In this document: piece by piece, positions 31,497-44,168 of the stretch
Position numbering within the stretch: the stretch's first letter is position 1
Layout: every line of letters begins with the position of its first letter
Origin: Urophycis tenuis
Taxonomy: Eukaryota > Chordata > Actinopteri > Gadiformes > Phycidae
DNA length: 64,000 nucleotides
Assembly: GCA_036785325.1 (NCBI GenBank)
Contig: JAXIVH010000005.1
Coordinates: 10,744,254-10,808,253 of the forward strand
Direction of reading: 5' to 3'
Notes under the pieces: model-generated
What the model was told of the DNA's origin: nothing
What the model saw: the letters and a program-made list of their open reading frames with translations, nothing else
The model's database searches: none
Translations under genes and position numbers: made by a program

Positions 31497-31562
31497 AGGT
31501 GAGGATCGAACCGCCAACCCTCCAGTTGTGGAACCCAAGCTCTACCCACCGAGCTATGCGCT
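31497..31562 (-). mobile_element. SINE head fragment
   Basis: GGATCGAACCGCCAACCCTC with a following tRNA-like stretch (reverse B-box then A-box), like the other SINE heads here. Confidence 0.6.
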
Positions 31563-32194
31563 GGTATTCACTTGCTGCAGACAACGCATACGTGTACGCA
31601 TCATGGCTGCCACGCGTATTCTGCGACCGTTTGTTGCGTCTGTCGTGCACGTTGTCGCAAGCGAACACAACGCGTCCGCAAGATGCAATACTGACAAACT
31701 TGGGAGCAACCATGTGTGACGAGTGGGGGGTGATTGAATGGATGTTGCCAACAACGCCACCTGGGGAGTCGCGCCCCAGGAAATAGTTATTAGGATGGAC
31801 TAAGGTCACACAGGTTCGAATCACCACAAGGGCAGAGACACTATGGAAAATTACAAAAAAACACTTTATTTTTAATAACATGGCATGTGAACCTTCACAA
31901 TCATAAAATGTGGATCTGTCAGTTTGAAATAGGCCAAATAAGGAATAACTAAAGAAAAGGGGAAGACAGAGCTGGGGCTTACCTCGGCGACCAAAATCAA
32001 GAAAAGGGGGAAACCAAATACACCCGTGGCACGCACGCACACACACCCACACGCTCAGGGGGTGAACAAAACCCACCACCAGGGGTGAGGTCGCCGCCTT
32101 GGGCCCACAGCACCTGTCAACAAAAGAAAAGCACAAAATATTTAAACCAGGCCTCACGATCAAAACAGACAGTAGGAAATCCACAATGCTGATA

Positions 32195-32229
<35 letters not shown>

Positions 32230-32269
32230 CCTTCCCAATTACAAACCAAATGAACCTAAAACAAATAAA

Positions 32270-32440
32270 CCAAATGTAAATAAACCAATTGTAAATAAAC
32301 AAATGTAAGTAAACCAATTGTAAATAAACAAATGTAAGTAAACCAATTGTAAATAAACAAATGTAAGTAAACAAATTGTAAATAAATGTAAATAAACCAG
32401 TTGTAAATAAATGTAAATAAATCAATTTTCAATAAACAAA
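32270..32440. repeat. 29-bp AT-rich minisatellite
   Basis: Units of CAAATGTAAGTAAACC followed by AATTGTAAATAAA, repeated and then degrading to a shorter unit. Confidence 0.9.
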
Positions 32441-32561
32441 ATAAACTCTGCCGATGAAAAGCAAAAGGAAACCTAATTAAGTCCGTAACACATTAAAAGA
32501 TCGCACAGGCAGCATAGAACCAAAAGCGAGGGGAGAGTCAAAGGCGATGTAAGCCAAAGGC

Positions 32562-32617
32562 AGCGGTATAGAGCCCAAGCAGCGGTATAGAGCCCAAGCA
32601 GCGGTATAGAGCCCAGT
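32562..32617. repeat. 19-bp repeat, three copies
   Basis: GCAGCGGTATAGAGCCCAA in tandem; the last copy is incomplete. Confidence 0.9.
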
Positions 32618-33356
32618 GACTGTGGCGGTGGTTCGGGAGTACCGTCGGCCTCACTGGTACAGCGTCCCAGCGTGCCAGGGGAGGGACGCTCCAAGCTGCA
32701 GCACAGAGAGTGATCATCACTATAGGTCGAAAATTGGTTACAGACAAGAAGGCGGACAACGCCGACTTAACGACAGAGGCCGGACCCACGCCCAGGAGAG
32801 CCCTCAGCAACGCAACCCGACTGATACCAACAGCGCGCCACACTGCCACAGAGAGGAAGACTGCATCACCATTACGCATCGCATTGCTGAATGGGAGGAG
32901 GAAAAGGCGCGGTGCGCACATTACCTGAGTGTATTCACGAAACAGTGTGTGCCGCTAAGGGACACATCGACCGGCACACGGGCATAACCAGCTACCTTCC
33001 TGACTGGTTGTTATCACGGGCCACAGCCACCACGGCGTCAGCCGACCCGGAAGGAGAGAGAGCAAAGGAATGCGCCAGGTGTGACCCCTCTCTATATCAG
33101 CACGGAGCGGCAAAGCACCGCCCATCAATCACCGCTCCAGCTGGGAAGGGGAGGGGGTCAACGGCGCTCCGGTCACACATGCGAATAAAGTGACCTCAAA
33201 GTCCGAGTCGGGGAAGTTATTATCAGCATGGCAGAAAGTTTTGAGGACTGCCGACCTAGTCCGCAATTTCCCACACCTGTATGATCAGTCTTTATATGCA
33301 TAGCGATAAGCATGCATGTCAGACCAGCTGGCGACAGATCACGTGGTTACATTTGT

Positions 33357-33649
33357 TGTTTATTTACATGAGCACGCAATACACGTGCTTTTGTACGATT
33401 TCCGGATCTGATATTACTGTGGTCTGCCCCAAATGGAGACCTCCGCTATCATGTGTTTTGCCGTGTAATGATGCAGCAAGTCTGCACATGGGACACAGCC
33501 GGTCGCATATGCTTACGCTTGGTCTAAAAGCAAGTCTGTCAGCATCCTTAGGGTGCTGATATACTTGCTCCACTTGGGGCAGACCACAGTAATATCAGAT
33601 CCGGAAATCGTACAAAAGCACATGTATTGCGTGCTCATGTAAATAAACA
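33357..33649. repeat. Foldback palindrome, 82-bp arms
   Basis: The arms 33357-33438 and 33568-33649 are reverse complements with two mismatches, separated by 129 bp. Likely a young foldback or MITE-type element. Confidence 0.95.
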
Positions 33650-33886
33650 GCATGGAGACACAGCTAGAGGAAGAACTGCTCATCTACTGTTAAGACGGCG
33701 GCAGAAAAGAAAGCGTCGCATGATCGCCCCAGCGATGTTTGTCAATATTGCATCTTGCGGACACATCGTGTTTGCCTGCGTTGACACGCGCGACCAAACG
33801 GTCGCAGAATTTGCATGACAGCCATGATCCATACACAGATGCGTTGTCTGCAGCAAGTCAATTCTTACGATGCAGAACAGGAGCTG

Positions 33887-34289
33887 CAATGGTCATAATC
33901 CATCCATCCATTGTCGTAACCGCTTATCCTCTACGAGGGTCGCGGGGGGGCTGGAGCCAATCCCAGCTGCAACGGGCGAGAGGCGGGGTACACCCTGGAC
34001 AGGTCGCCAGCCTATCACAGGGCCAACATATATAGACAAACAACCATTCACACTCACATACACACCTATGGTCAATTTAGAGACACCAATTAACCTAATC
34101 CCCAACCTGCATGTTTTTGGTCTGTGGGAGGAAGCCGGAGTACCCGGAGAGAACCCACGCAAGCACGGGGAGAACATGCAAACTCCACACAGAAAGGTCC
34201 CGGGTCCCAGGTGGATTCGAACCCAGAACCCTCTTGCTGTGAGGCGACAGTGCTAACCACTGCACCACCCTGCCGCCAATGGTCATAAT
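33887..34289 (-). mobile_element. tRNA-derived SINE with 13-bp target-site duplication
   Basis: Full-length SINE at 34276-33900 on the minus strand. It has a tRNA-like head (GTGGTGCAGTGGTTAGCAC, then GGTTCGAATCC), a central body with CATGTTCTCCCCGTG and CTCCCACAGACC, and a (GATG)n tail. CAATGGTCATAAT flanks it at 33887-33899 and 34277-34289. The 13-bp duplication is perfect. Confidence 0.93.
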
Positions 34290-36900
34290 AGTAATCATAA
34301 TAATGGTGAACTGCAAGGCAGTAGGTAAGGTCAAAAGGCTCAATGTTATGTCTGTAGGGTTTTTTGCACGTTGAATCGCACATATCTCAAAGTATAAAGT
34401 TGATGCAAATGAATACATATAATACATAGCACAGGTATACGCAAGTAGACCTTTGTAATACATTTTGAATGAAATCTCGAGGTTCATTCGTTTAGGTTAA
34501 TTGCAGCAATTTGGTGTGAATAAGAATAATATGCCAAAAAGCGATACCACAATAATGAGACAGTTTTCCTTGTCTAAAGTGGAAACACAAAACATCTTTA
34601 TGAAACAATGCATGGCCACTTCGAGTAGAATTACCCACAAAACTCGAGTAAAGGCATACATTCAAGCATCATACCAAGCAACACGTGCTGTCAGGTCAGC
34701 CACACAATACAAGCGTGACAGTGAAACCTCACTGCCAGTGCTATGGGTCTGAGGCAAGCACAAACAAGTCTCACATTCTACACTGATGTGGACAGAACAC
34801 ATCATCCTTGCATCCGTGCATAGTTCAAATATTTTTTTGTGGATTAACTGCCTGAGTTCTAATTTTGGAATTTTACCGTCACTGTTCTGGTCTGATTGGA
34901 AATTTGGTGAGTGAAACTTTTGAGTTTCTATTTGAGTACCCCTGAACTACAATTGTTAAACTATCAATACAATTTGAGATGTTGTTGTTGATATTGTTGA
35001 ACTGACCGACAACTAAATGGTGTTTGACGTAATGAAACGGATGAATGTTTTCCTTGAGCACAGTTGCCAAATTGACAAGTCTCCGCTGGCGATCTTTTCT
35101 TTCTTGCCGGTACTATCATAGTGACCCATAGCGCACACTATAATATAACACTTCATTATTTATTATAGTCTACTTATCAAGCACTCACTAGGACTTAGCA
35201 CTGTAGTACTTTTTATCACGCTAGTATATCACTCTTTCATCCCCCTGTATCAGTTTTTGATTAAAAATTAATTGCAAACACATAATTTCAACAACTCAAT
35301 CATTTTAATAACAATAACAGCTGAAAACTATCTTGACTTTTCATTTTCGACATTGGACACAGAACAGTGGAACAGAAAAGTGAAAGTTTAGATAAAACAC
35401 TTAAAATAAATTCCAAAGAGGATCGAAGTAGTTGTCCTCATCTGTCGACGACGACTACGAGCCATGCCGCTTGATGAGTGAGCAGCTCTCTTTCCTTTGC
35501 CCAGCCAAGTCTTTACATAACGAAGGGGATCCCACTGCTTACATGGTGGTCCCACTGTGTTGATGAAGAGGTTTGCTGCATTTCTTGTTGGCAGTTTGTT
35601 TCTATACTCCCCTATACACCCCTCTCACAGTCTGCTTTTTTATTTGGGAGACTTTGCAACAAACGTCTGTCTGCTAAAACACTTTGATCACCAGCTGCGC
35701 ACGTTGGCGCAAGATCTGGTTAAGCCGTACGCGCGCTGCGTAGCTCGCTCGTTGTCTGTCCAGCAAAACACTGCACACATAAAAACAGACTATTGAAACA
35801 ACATATTTTTCTATATGTTGTTTTTATTTGGAAGACTTTGCAACAAACGTCTGTCTATTAAAATACTTTAGATACCAGCTGCGCACTTGGCACAAGATGG
35901 TTAAGCAGTATGTGCAATTTTTTTCAGAGATGTATATTTTTGTTTCCGGTATGGCGTACCCCCTCCAAATCTTTTAGTTGTACACCGTACCGGCCAGTAC
36001 CGGCTTAAGTTCACCCCTAATAATAAGTTACAGCTGTTGCGCGAATGCCTGCTGATGGACGTATTGATTGATTTGATGAATCGTCCAATCACGTTAAGGT
36101 GAAAAATATGGAAAACAATGCCATTGGTCTGGGCGCACAGAAGGGCGAACGAGAAGCCAATTTTCATGCGCCAATGAAAAGCTGCCTCTGCTTGTAAGAG
36201 AGCTAAATGGTTGCTGGCTCTCATAGACTCCAGTGAAATACAAAAAGCAACAGCATAGATGAACAAAGCAAAGCTACTATTTCATCCTTTTCAAGATTGT
36301 TTTAGTGATTAGGGACACGTTTTATTTTTTCTAAATTTGGACTTTCATCATGCTAGAACAGTATAGCTCAAATCACGCACGGCTCTGTGCGCCCTGCCAC
36401 CGCAACCGGGCCGGATCCAGGCCCAGCGGTGGGGGGGACCACCCAGGCCCTGGGACAACACCACCTGCTCCACCCTGGTCCCTCCTTTGATTCTACTGAT
36501 AGTTCAACAATATCCAATGTCATTGGATGTCATTCCATTGTACAGTATGACTGGAAGTGATGCTGCACATTAGACAATAAAGGACTTGAATGTTGACTCT
36601 TAAATCTACTCACCTTTAACATAAGCAGCATCATATGGACATGTATATATATATATATAAATTACATTACATTACAGCCCCACCAGCCACATCAGCCCAC
36701 TCGTAGCTTGTTTGCTCCGTAGCTAGTGCCAATGAAAAGCTGAGCTCTCACAGACTCCAGTGTTACCGGAGCCCTCAACCTGGGGGAGGGCTTTATATCG
36801 AATGGCAAATAGAAGCCTAGCCTAAAGAATTGACGTTCGGACCCAGTTGAATGGTTGCTGGCAGTGGCAGGTAGGTCTATCACACCATTACACAAGGAAA
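34290..36900. other. No gene seen; a local ~185-bp tandem duplication
   Basis: Non-coding. Blocks at 35635-35735 and 35818-35912 are duplicated (GACTTTGCAACAAACGTCTG in both). A weaker echo of AGCCAATGAAAAGCTG and CACAGACTCCAGTG links 36165-36235 with 36728-36765. Confidence 0.55.
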
Positions 36901-36999
36901 CACGCGAGACTGAACCACGGGGAAGATGTTTTGTACCAAACTGTCAAAGCTAACGTTTACAGATCTGAGCCCAACAAAGTTTCAAAATGGCCCCTTGCA

Positions 37000-37046
37000 C
37001 CTGCACACACACACGCACACACACTGTCCGTCTGTCTCTGTCTGTC

Positions 37047-37133
<87 letters not shown>

Positions 37134-37140
37134 TACACAC
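37000..37140. repeat. (CA)n microsatellite
   Basis: Long, slightly interrupted run. Confidence 0.95.
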
Positions 37141-37523
37141 GCCAAAGGGCATCTGAAATGTCAAAGGTGGTAGTGGTCCAGTGATGATGATGAATTGCAG
37201 GGCTGTCACTGGAGCAGCCTGGGCTGATTGCCTGCATAGATGATGATTTATTTCATGATGTATGTCACATGGGTGGCTGTAAGAGGCAGCAAACCAATGG
37301 CATCACCATCATTTACATTCAGTGTGTGGGATCACCCCCTGAGATAGGACCACTTAGGCTGAATGGAATTTGATTTGTCAAACACTACAAGCGCATAGTT
37401 GTAGTAACAATACCCCTGGGAGGGAGAAGCCCCACACTTCCACCAATCACAGCGGGGGTGGGGATGGAGTAATAGCCACCATGGTGTGCAAATGTGTGTA
37501 TGTATACTGGTGTGTGTATATTA

Positions 37524-37524
<1 letters not shown>

Positions 37525-37614
<90 letters not shown>
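37525..37614. repeat. (TA)n microsatellite
   Basis: About 90 bp of TA alternation. Confidence 0.95.
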
Positions 37615-37617
<3 letters not shown>

Positions 37618-39544
37618 GACAAAAATAAAGATATACAAAGTAGTTGGGCTTAAATCTCCCCTTCATAAAACAGATTTATTTTCTGATGTCCCTTGTGCGC
37701 AAATCCTATTTCCTATTTGCCCTCCAATTTGCCCGTCTTTGTTAACAGCCCTCCCCAGACCTGGGATGCAGGCCACTGTGGTGGACCCCCAGCCTACATG
37801 GACCCCCAGCCTGTGTCGGAGCAGGCGTGGAAGTTGGTCCAGACGACGGCGGACTCCAGCAAGGTGTGGTGGGCCTGCAATTATGAGCTGTAATTATGGC
37901 ATGGACAGATGGCAGCGCTTCAAGACCTGCCCCTCCCCCCCTCCCCCCCCCCACATACACACACACACACTGCCGGTCCCACACAGAGAGAATGGCGCCA
38001 TGCCTACTGAGGTCTCAGAGCACTCGGCGGTAGTAACCGGGGCGTGGGGACCTCATGTATCCAAAGCGCTGCGGTATTAAATCACAGCAGCAGATGATGG
38101 CCTGTCATCACTCATGTGCCCTTGACTAAGTGACTGGGCCATGGTCCGGCCCCTGGCCACGCCTCCCCCCCCCCCCCCCCCTGTGTCCTGCCGGGCTGAC
38201 CCTCTTAGTAGGATGGCTTCATCTATGGGCATCTCGGAGGGCGCATGCAGAGCACTGTCTGAGGGCTTCACCAAATAAAAGACTCCTGAACTAAAGGATC
38301 TCATTTGTCACGATTTCACTTCTTACTTGCACGCTGAAAAAAAAAGACAGCCCCGTTGGATGGCGAAATAGGCACTTCAAGAGGGATCCAGAGTCCTTGC
38401 GCTGGTGACAGAAGCATTAATACAAGGCCTAACTGCGCTGAGGATTTCAGGATGTTCACGGGTTGGGCTCCTGCCACCAGATGAAGACAGAGAGCTGAAC
38501 GTCGTGTGTTTAGTCTGCTTCCCTTCGTTTCCTCTCTGAGCTGCTCTGCAGGTTTATCCACCAGGACAACAGAAGGACACGGTGCTGCACCGCAGATCCG
38601 TCCCGGACGGCGCGGGCGTCCAGGGGAGACGTGGCCAGACAGGCAGTCCAAGTCAGTGAAGTCCAATGCAGACAAGAAGCTTAACTTAAAGCAAAAAGAC
38701 AGACAGAAACAAATCTGCGACTAAGACCCGACTAACTGGGGCACAATCTTGGGACCTTGGATGCATGGAACACAGAAATACTCATCAACAGGCTGACTAC
38801 ATGACACTAACAGGAAGGAATGTGTATACCCTACTATATACTAAATATTCTATATACTATAATACAATACAATAAGTATTGTATTATATAGTATTGTATT
38901 ATGATACTGATAAAACCCTGTGACCATTCCAAGAACTTCCAAATCTAGTAAATGTGTGTGAATAAATCATAAAATCAAAGTAATGTCATGTTGTGCTTTG
39001 ATGCGTCTTCCTTGGGAGGACCTTGGGGGTCTTGTGTACACCCAGATGATCAAACAGAACATAAAGAAGACTGGCGCTCTATACAAAGACCCTGGAGGCG
39101 GTGTTGGAGGTGTAGGGGAGGTGCTGCTGAAGCAATTACACTGTTGTCCTGATGCTATCCTGGACTCCCCACTGTGACGCGCAAAGGGGGGGGGGCTCAG
39201 AGGACTGGGGCTGAGTCCCCCCACAGCCAGACGTGGTCACTCGGTGGCTGCCCCTTCCCTGACTGGAATGACCACGGGAGGATCCACCCCAGTGCTGCCA
39301 TGCTAATGCCGTCTCCGCTCTCTTAAGTTAACAACTGTGAAGACCGCCTTCGTGTTTAATGGATAACTCCTGCTTCCCACTGTGGCCGTCAGAGCAGGGC
39401 TCTCTGTGCTTAATGGCAGGAGTGAGGGCAGGTCCCCGTGCCCAGAGACACACAGCGGTAATTACACAGAAGCAGACTGGTGACAGAAAGAGGGCAGCCC
39501 ACAGCCAGGTCCACCCACAGACACATTCACATGTATGTGCATGT

Positions 39545-39594
<50 letters not shown>

Positions 39595-39605
39595 ACACAC
39601 ACACA

Positions 39606-39681
<76 letters not shown>

Positions 39682-41930
39682 CACACACACACGCATGGTT
39701 GCCAATATATTCAGCAAACACAGAAACAGACACACATACAGTACACACAGTCAAGATTCACACCTGTGTGTAGTCATGTGCATATACATGGTCACACACA
39801 TACAACATATTTTATATTTCACATCATAATGTTTGTACATGAACGCACACATGAGCACAAAAACCCCCCACATATATAACCCTGAATCCTAGATGTATAC
39901 ACACACATACACACAGACACACACCCACCCACACATCCCTAGACACATAGTCAAGGATTTATTAATGCAACGAAAACAGAACAGGAGCACATTGAGGTCC
40001 CAGAAGCAGAGAGACCAGAGTGATGTAAGATAAAGGGTGTGCGTGTGTGAGTGTGTGTCTACTGTATGTGTGTGAGTGCTTGTGTAGTGTAAGTGTGTGT
40101 AGTGTAGTGTATGCGTCTCTTGAGTGGGGCAGAGGGTTTATAGGAGAAAGTATAACTAGTCGCTGAGCCATACTGTGTGAGAGGAGCAGGGAAGCCTGTC
40201 CTTTACAGAGAACCAGGGTATGACTGTAATGAAGAGTTAGAATGGACTGTGATCACAGGTATCAGCTCACTGTAGTATACAGTGAGCACACGTTAATTTG
40301 ACTCACACATGGATGATCTGAGTGTGGAAGCTGTCTAGCTTTAGTCCAATTCAATTTGTTTATGCTGTTGCAGTTGATATCAGAGAAAATATAAACATCC
40401 CAACCCACCGCATTAAAGTCATAACACGGAACGCTGCATCAATACCAAACCCAAATAACCAAATTATTTATGATTGACGGTCAATAATAACAGTCCTCCA
40501 GGAATGCTAAATGACTATTCCACAGTGGTCTTTATCCTCCCAGCTGCAGTATCTCTATTGCCACACTTTATATGCTAACCTGGTACTGTTAGGAGTACGG
40601 TGACCCACAGAGGGGAGACAGCAGAACGCCAACAAGGGAGGAGAGTAGAGTGGACGCTTGGTTCCAGATGAGCAGATTCATCGTCTGTGTTGGAAACCAT
40701 GAAAACATGCAGAGAATCTGCAACCCCAAAATATAATAATAAGAGCCAATATTTTGGACATTCGGTGATATAGACGGTGCCTGAAAAAAATGTCCTTGTT
40801 CCCATATTCTCAGAAACAGTGACATCTATTTAACGGCCATCATGCGTATAAAAACATACCATAAATAATGTCTGGTCATTAAAAAAGACCAGACATTAAC
40901 AATCCCCTCTGAATGTCACCGCAGACAAACCATTCGCGCAGTTCTGTTAGACGGCAGCCATAACATGTCTGGGCTGTGTGCCTGATGGTCTATTCACACT
41001 CTATTTCTCACATGACGAAGAGGACACCGTCAGGGAGGGGGGGGGCGGGGCGCCCGGGACGATGATTTAGTGGCATCCCGACGCAGGGTCGGACAATGTG
41101 GTCGTCTCGGTATCTGTTGAGGAAAGGATAATTACGCGGCGTCCTCCTCCCTCGTCCTTCAGGCCCGTCAGTACGGCGCCTCTAAACAGACAGCGGGCAG
41201 CCGGCGGCAGCGTCTTGGTGCTGGATGTCCGGGTCAGCCGGACAAAACACGGTTGAATGAATAATGCTGCTCTGCCCCCCTCGAGGCGCGCCACATCAAT
41301 CACCCCCCCCCCTGTAAATACCTCAGAAGAGGAGCAACTTGTGGCGTGAAGGACACAGGGAGTCCTCGGGTTGGCCCAGGTTGGGGTGCGGGTGCGAGGC
41401 GTTGGCTTTACATCACCGCCCAGATGGTCGCGTCATGCCTTCTGCTCCCTGAAGGGCCCCGTTTTCCTTATGTCACAATCTTAGTTTCTACCTCAAAGCG
41501 ACGTCTGGAGCCCTTCTGTCCTGTGGTCAAGACTCACGAGTTTCACGAGGAGGACCAGAAGTTGGATGCTTCTGCACGGAGAATCATTTGAAGGTCCGGC
41601 CGATGAGGCGGGGTCTATTGATTTCACTGGCCACAAGTATTTTACAACTGATTGAAACCGGTTCACAAGATTGATTTCCTGAGTGAAATTGCCATAATCC
41701 AGAGAAGAAACAACCTATATGCATTAAGTGCAATGTGTATAGTACATACAAGAGCAGTCTCAAATGGCTTCAGATGAGGGTCCTAGCTGTCTGGAGAACA
41801 GAAGACTCCTTAGAGTTCGAACTACAACAGGCCTACCTACCTCCTATATTACAAACCTAGCTTGTAAGCTAGGCTTGTAGGCTAGGGGCTGGTGTTGGAC
41901 ATGCTTCCAAGGAGACATCCAGGGAACGGA
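37615..41930. other. No gene seen; microsatellites only
   Basis: Contains poly-C at 38163-38182, an AT-rich imperfect palindrome at 38853-38893, (CA)n at 39547-39690 and a 12-bp perfect hairpin at 40866-40898. GC-rich frames at 37.7-38.1, 38.3-38.7 and 41.1-41.3 kb show no family resemblance and no consistent splice borders. Confidence 0.5.
39547..39690. repeat. (CA)n microsatellite
   Basis: About 140 bp with rare T substitutions. Confidence 0.95.
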
Positions 41931-42812
41931 CATAGAGATGGTGGATCTTACAGGGTGTTCACCTGAACAACAGATTGGACTGGACTCATTACACTGCTGC
42001 ACTTTATAAGAAGGGCCAGAGAAGACTCCATCTGCTGAGGAAGCTCTAGGTCCTTTGGCGTGCAGGGACCACTGCTGAAGTATTTCTATGACTCTGTGGT
42101 GGCATCAGCCATTTTCTATGGAGTAGTCTGCTGGAGCAGCAGCATCTCTGCTCCTGACAGGAAGAGACTGGACAAGCTGATTAAGAAGGCCAGCCCTATC
42201 CTGGGCTGCCCACTCGACTCAGTTGGTGGGAGAGAGGAGGGTGATGGCTAAACTGTCATCACTGCTGGTGAAGGACTCCCACCCCCTGCAGGTCACTCAT
42301 ACATCTCTGGGCAGCTTCTTCAGTGGCAGACTGTTGCACCCCAAGTGTGTGAAGGAGAGGTATTGCTGGTCCTTCCTTCCTGCTGCAGTCAGACTCTTCA
42401 ATCAGCACTGCTCACAATAAACAATCACACTGGACATTATACACTCACCCCATACAACTCATTCAGTACATTTCACTGTAGAACATCAATGCACAGGCAC
42501 AGGTGTGTACAAACTTTTGATTGGCATACTGTATGCCACACACTGACAGAGTATGCCACTGTTACTTGTTTTTTTTTTTAACTTGTCTTGTAAGGTGTCC
42601 TTGAGTGCTTTGAACGGCGCCTTTAAATAAAATGCATTATTTTCCGCGGCAATATTTTAAAAGATACCTCCTGGTTTTTCTTTTTATCTCTTTATCTTAT
42701 TCTGTATTTAACCTGTTTCTATATTCTTGCATCTAAACTGCTGTAAATGTCCCTGTTTGTGGGACACATAGAGGGGTTTTCTTATCTTATCTCAGCTTAT
42801 CTTATCTAGATA
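41930..42812 (+). mobile_element. LINE 3' fragment (CR1/Rex1-like)
   Basis: Plus-strand C-terminal end of a reverse-transcriptase ORF: NNRLDWT, then RRLHLLRKL, then YFYDSVVASAIFYGVVCW, SAPDRKRLDKLIKKASPILG and FLPAAVRLFNQ before a stop at about 42418. It is followed by a 3' untranslated region ending in repeated TCTTA units (42781-42808). A stop and a frameshift interrupt the frame. The same segment of the intact LINE at 10912-13065 reads similarly (YQSVVASTIFFAAVCW). Confidence 0.88.
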
Positions 42813-43607
42813 CTACTCAGACACTCAGCCCCTGAAGAGAGAAAACTACAATGTTAGAGGAGTGGCAGACAAAGACTGGATTGACCCATAAACCATAAAT
42901 TCTACCGGATGGCACTTGACTTTGGCAATATTTCCAGGATAAGAACACAGGGCATTGGGAGGACATGGGCTGATGTCTTTCCGTCTTTGACATTCGTAAA
43001 TGAACACTGTCTGCATCAGCTGCCAAAAAGCATTGTGCCTTGCTCAATGTCCCAGGCCAGGGGATGTGGAGGAAACACAGCCGCAGCTGTCTAGCAGCTA
43101 AACAACAGCAGCTGAGCATCAGAAGCTAAAGTCCATTGCTCTATAGTTATCTATATGGTTTTGGGAATATTCATGTGTCTTCATTATTTGGTTGATTAAT
43201 TGTTTAAGAGCAATATGGAAGCACATGCAAATATTGCTTTTTCGTTACATTGAGCAAATAAGTTAAGTTGTGCAATTTGAAAAAACGGAATTAATAAACC
43301 AGAGAAGAATATGTAATCTACCAATCTGTTCAATATTTCCATACATAACTGTAAACGTCTCTCTCTCTCTCTAATATGCTGTATCTATAAATAGTTGCAC
43401 CATAGGGTGTAACCCCCCTCATCCTTTGCTCAGCCACCTATACAGTACAGCCTTATCTTAACATGAACGCTTCACAATCCTTAATACAAGAGGCCACATT
43501 CAAATAAAAAACATGTCTGAATGTGAGCTGGCCAAACAGCCAAACAATGAGGCAGAATGGGTGGTTACTGTCAGTTGTCTTCATGGGTAGTGATCACTAG
43601 TGAGTAA

Positions 43608-43906
43608 GAAGAAGAAGAAGAATTACTCTTTTGATCCCGTGAGGGAAATTTGGTCTCTGCATTTTAACCCAATCGTGAATTAGTGGAAATACACTCAGCA
43701 CACAGTGATGGTGAGGCACACAGTGAGGTGAAGCACACTAAACCCGAGGCAGTGAGCTGCCAACAGTGGGGCTCGGGGAGCAGAAAGAAGAAGAAAGTCA
43801 GAGGTGCCTTGCTCACAGGCACTTCAGCCGTTCTGGTCGGGGTTCGAACGGGCAACCCTCCGATTACAAGTCTGAAGCCCTAACCAGTAGGCCGCGGCTG
43901 CCCCCC
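43608..43906 (-). mobile_element. tRNA-derived SINE
   Basis: Minus-strand head with GGCCTACTGGTTAGGG (A-box region) and CCGTTCGAACCCC (B-box), followed by a body and a tail seen on the plus strand as GAAGAAGAAGAATTACTCTT. Its head is the closest to a tRNA among the SINEs here. Confidence 0.85.
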
Positions 43907-43909
43907 AAA

Positions 43910-44120
43910 CTAATACTATTTGATGTGTCTGTGACAGATTCACAGGTTCTTAGTTAGCAGGTGTTCCTCTGCTAATCAGCATGTGGTATTTATAATATGT
44001 GATGATGATGCTTGATGACCTCTGGAAGGTCCTCAGGTAATACAGCTGCTCTTTGGGAAAAACTCAAAGAACAGTCTGAATAGCAAGGTTATGCTTCCAA
44101 GGGGAATGAACTATGAATGT

Positions 44121-44168
<48 letters not shown>

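Larger units (their letters stand above)
31715..33177 (-). mobile_element. Solo LTR, 1463 bp, with CATG target-site duplication
   Basis: On the minus strand it begins TGTGACCGG and ends ACTCGTCACA, TG...CA with inverted tips. CATG flanks it on both sides (31711-31714, 33178-33181). A polyadenylation motif (AATAAAGTG) lies near 31867. It contains (CA)n at 32199-32228, a 29-bp minisatellite and a 19-bp repeat. No internal retrovirus-like frame remains, so it is a solo LTR, probably gypsy-type. Confidence 0.75.
31566..33865. mobile_element. Element with long (~135-bp) inverted arms, carrying later insertions
   Basis: The arm at 31566-31714 and the arm at 33733-33865 are inverted copies of each other (TTGCATCTTGCGGAC, ACGGTCGCAGAAT, GCGTTGTCTGCAGCAAGT blocks), with about one mismatch in six. 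Inside lie a solo LTR (31715-33177) and a foldback palindrome (33357-33649). No transposase was found, so it was probably non-autonomous. Confidence 0.65.

Noticed and set aside
36847..37184. His/Thr or Cys/Val repeat proteins (also 39.3-39.9, 51.2-51.4, 60.0-60.5 and 61.4-61.9 kb)
   Set aside because: Translations of (CA)n or (GA)n microsatellites.
37370..38080. 236-codon plus-strand frame
   Set aside because: Runs through a (TA)n microsatellite and C-rich sequence; no motif.
40866..40898. 12-bp hairpin with A-rich loop as a terminator
   Set aside because: Rho-independent terminators are bacterial; here it is an isolated hairpin in non-coding vertebrate DNA.
43820..43906. tRNA gene on the minus strand
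   Set aside because: The A- and B-box-like sequences belong to a SINE head continuous with SINE body and tail; no clean cloverleaf.
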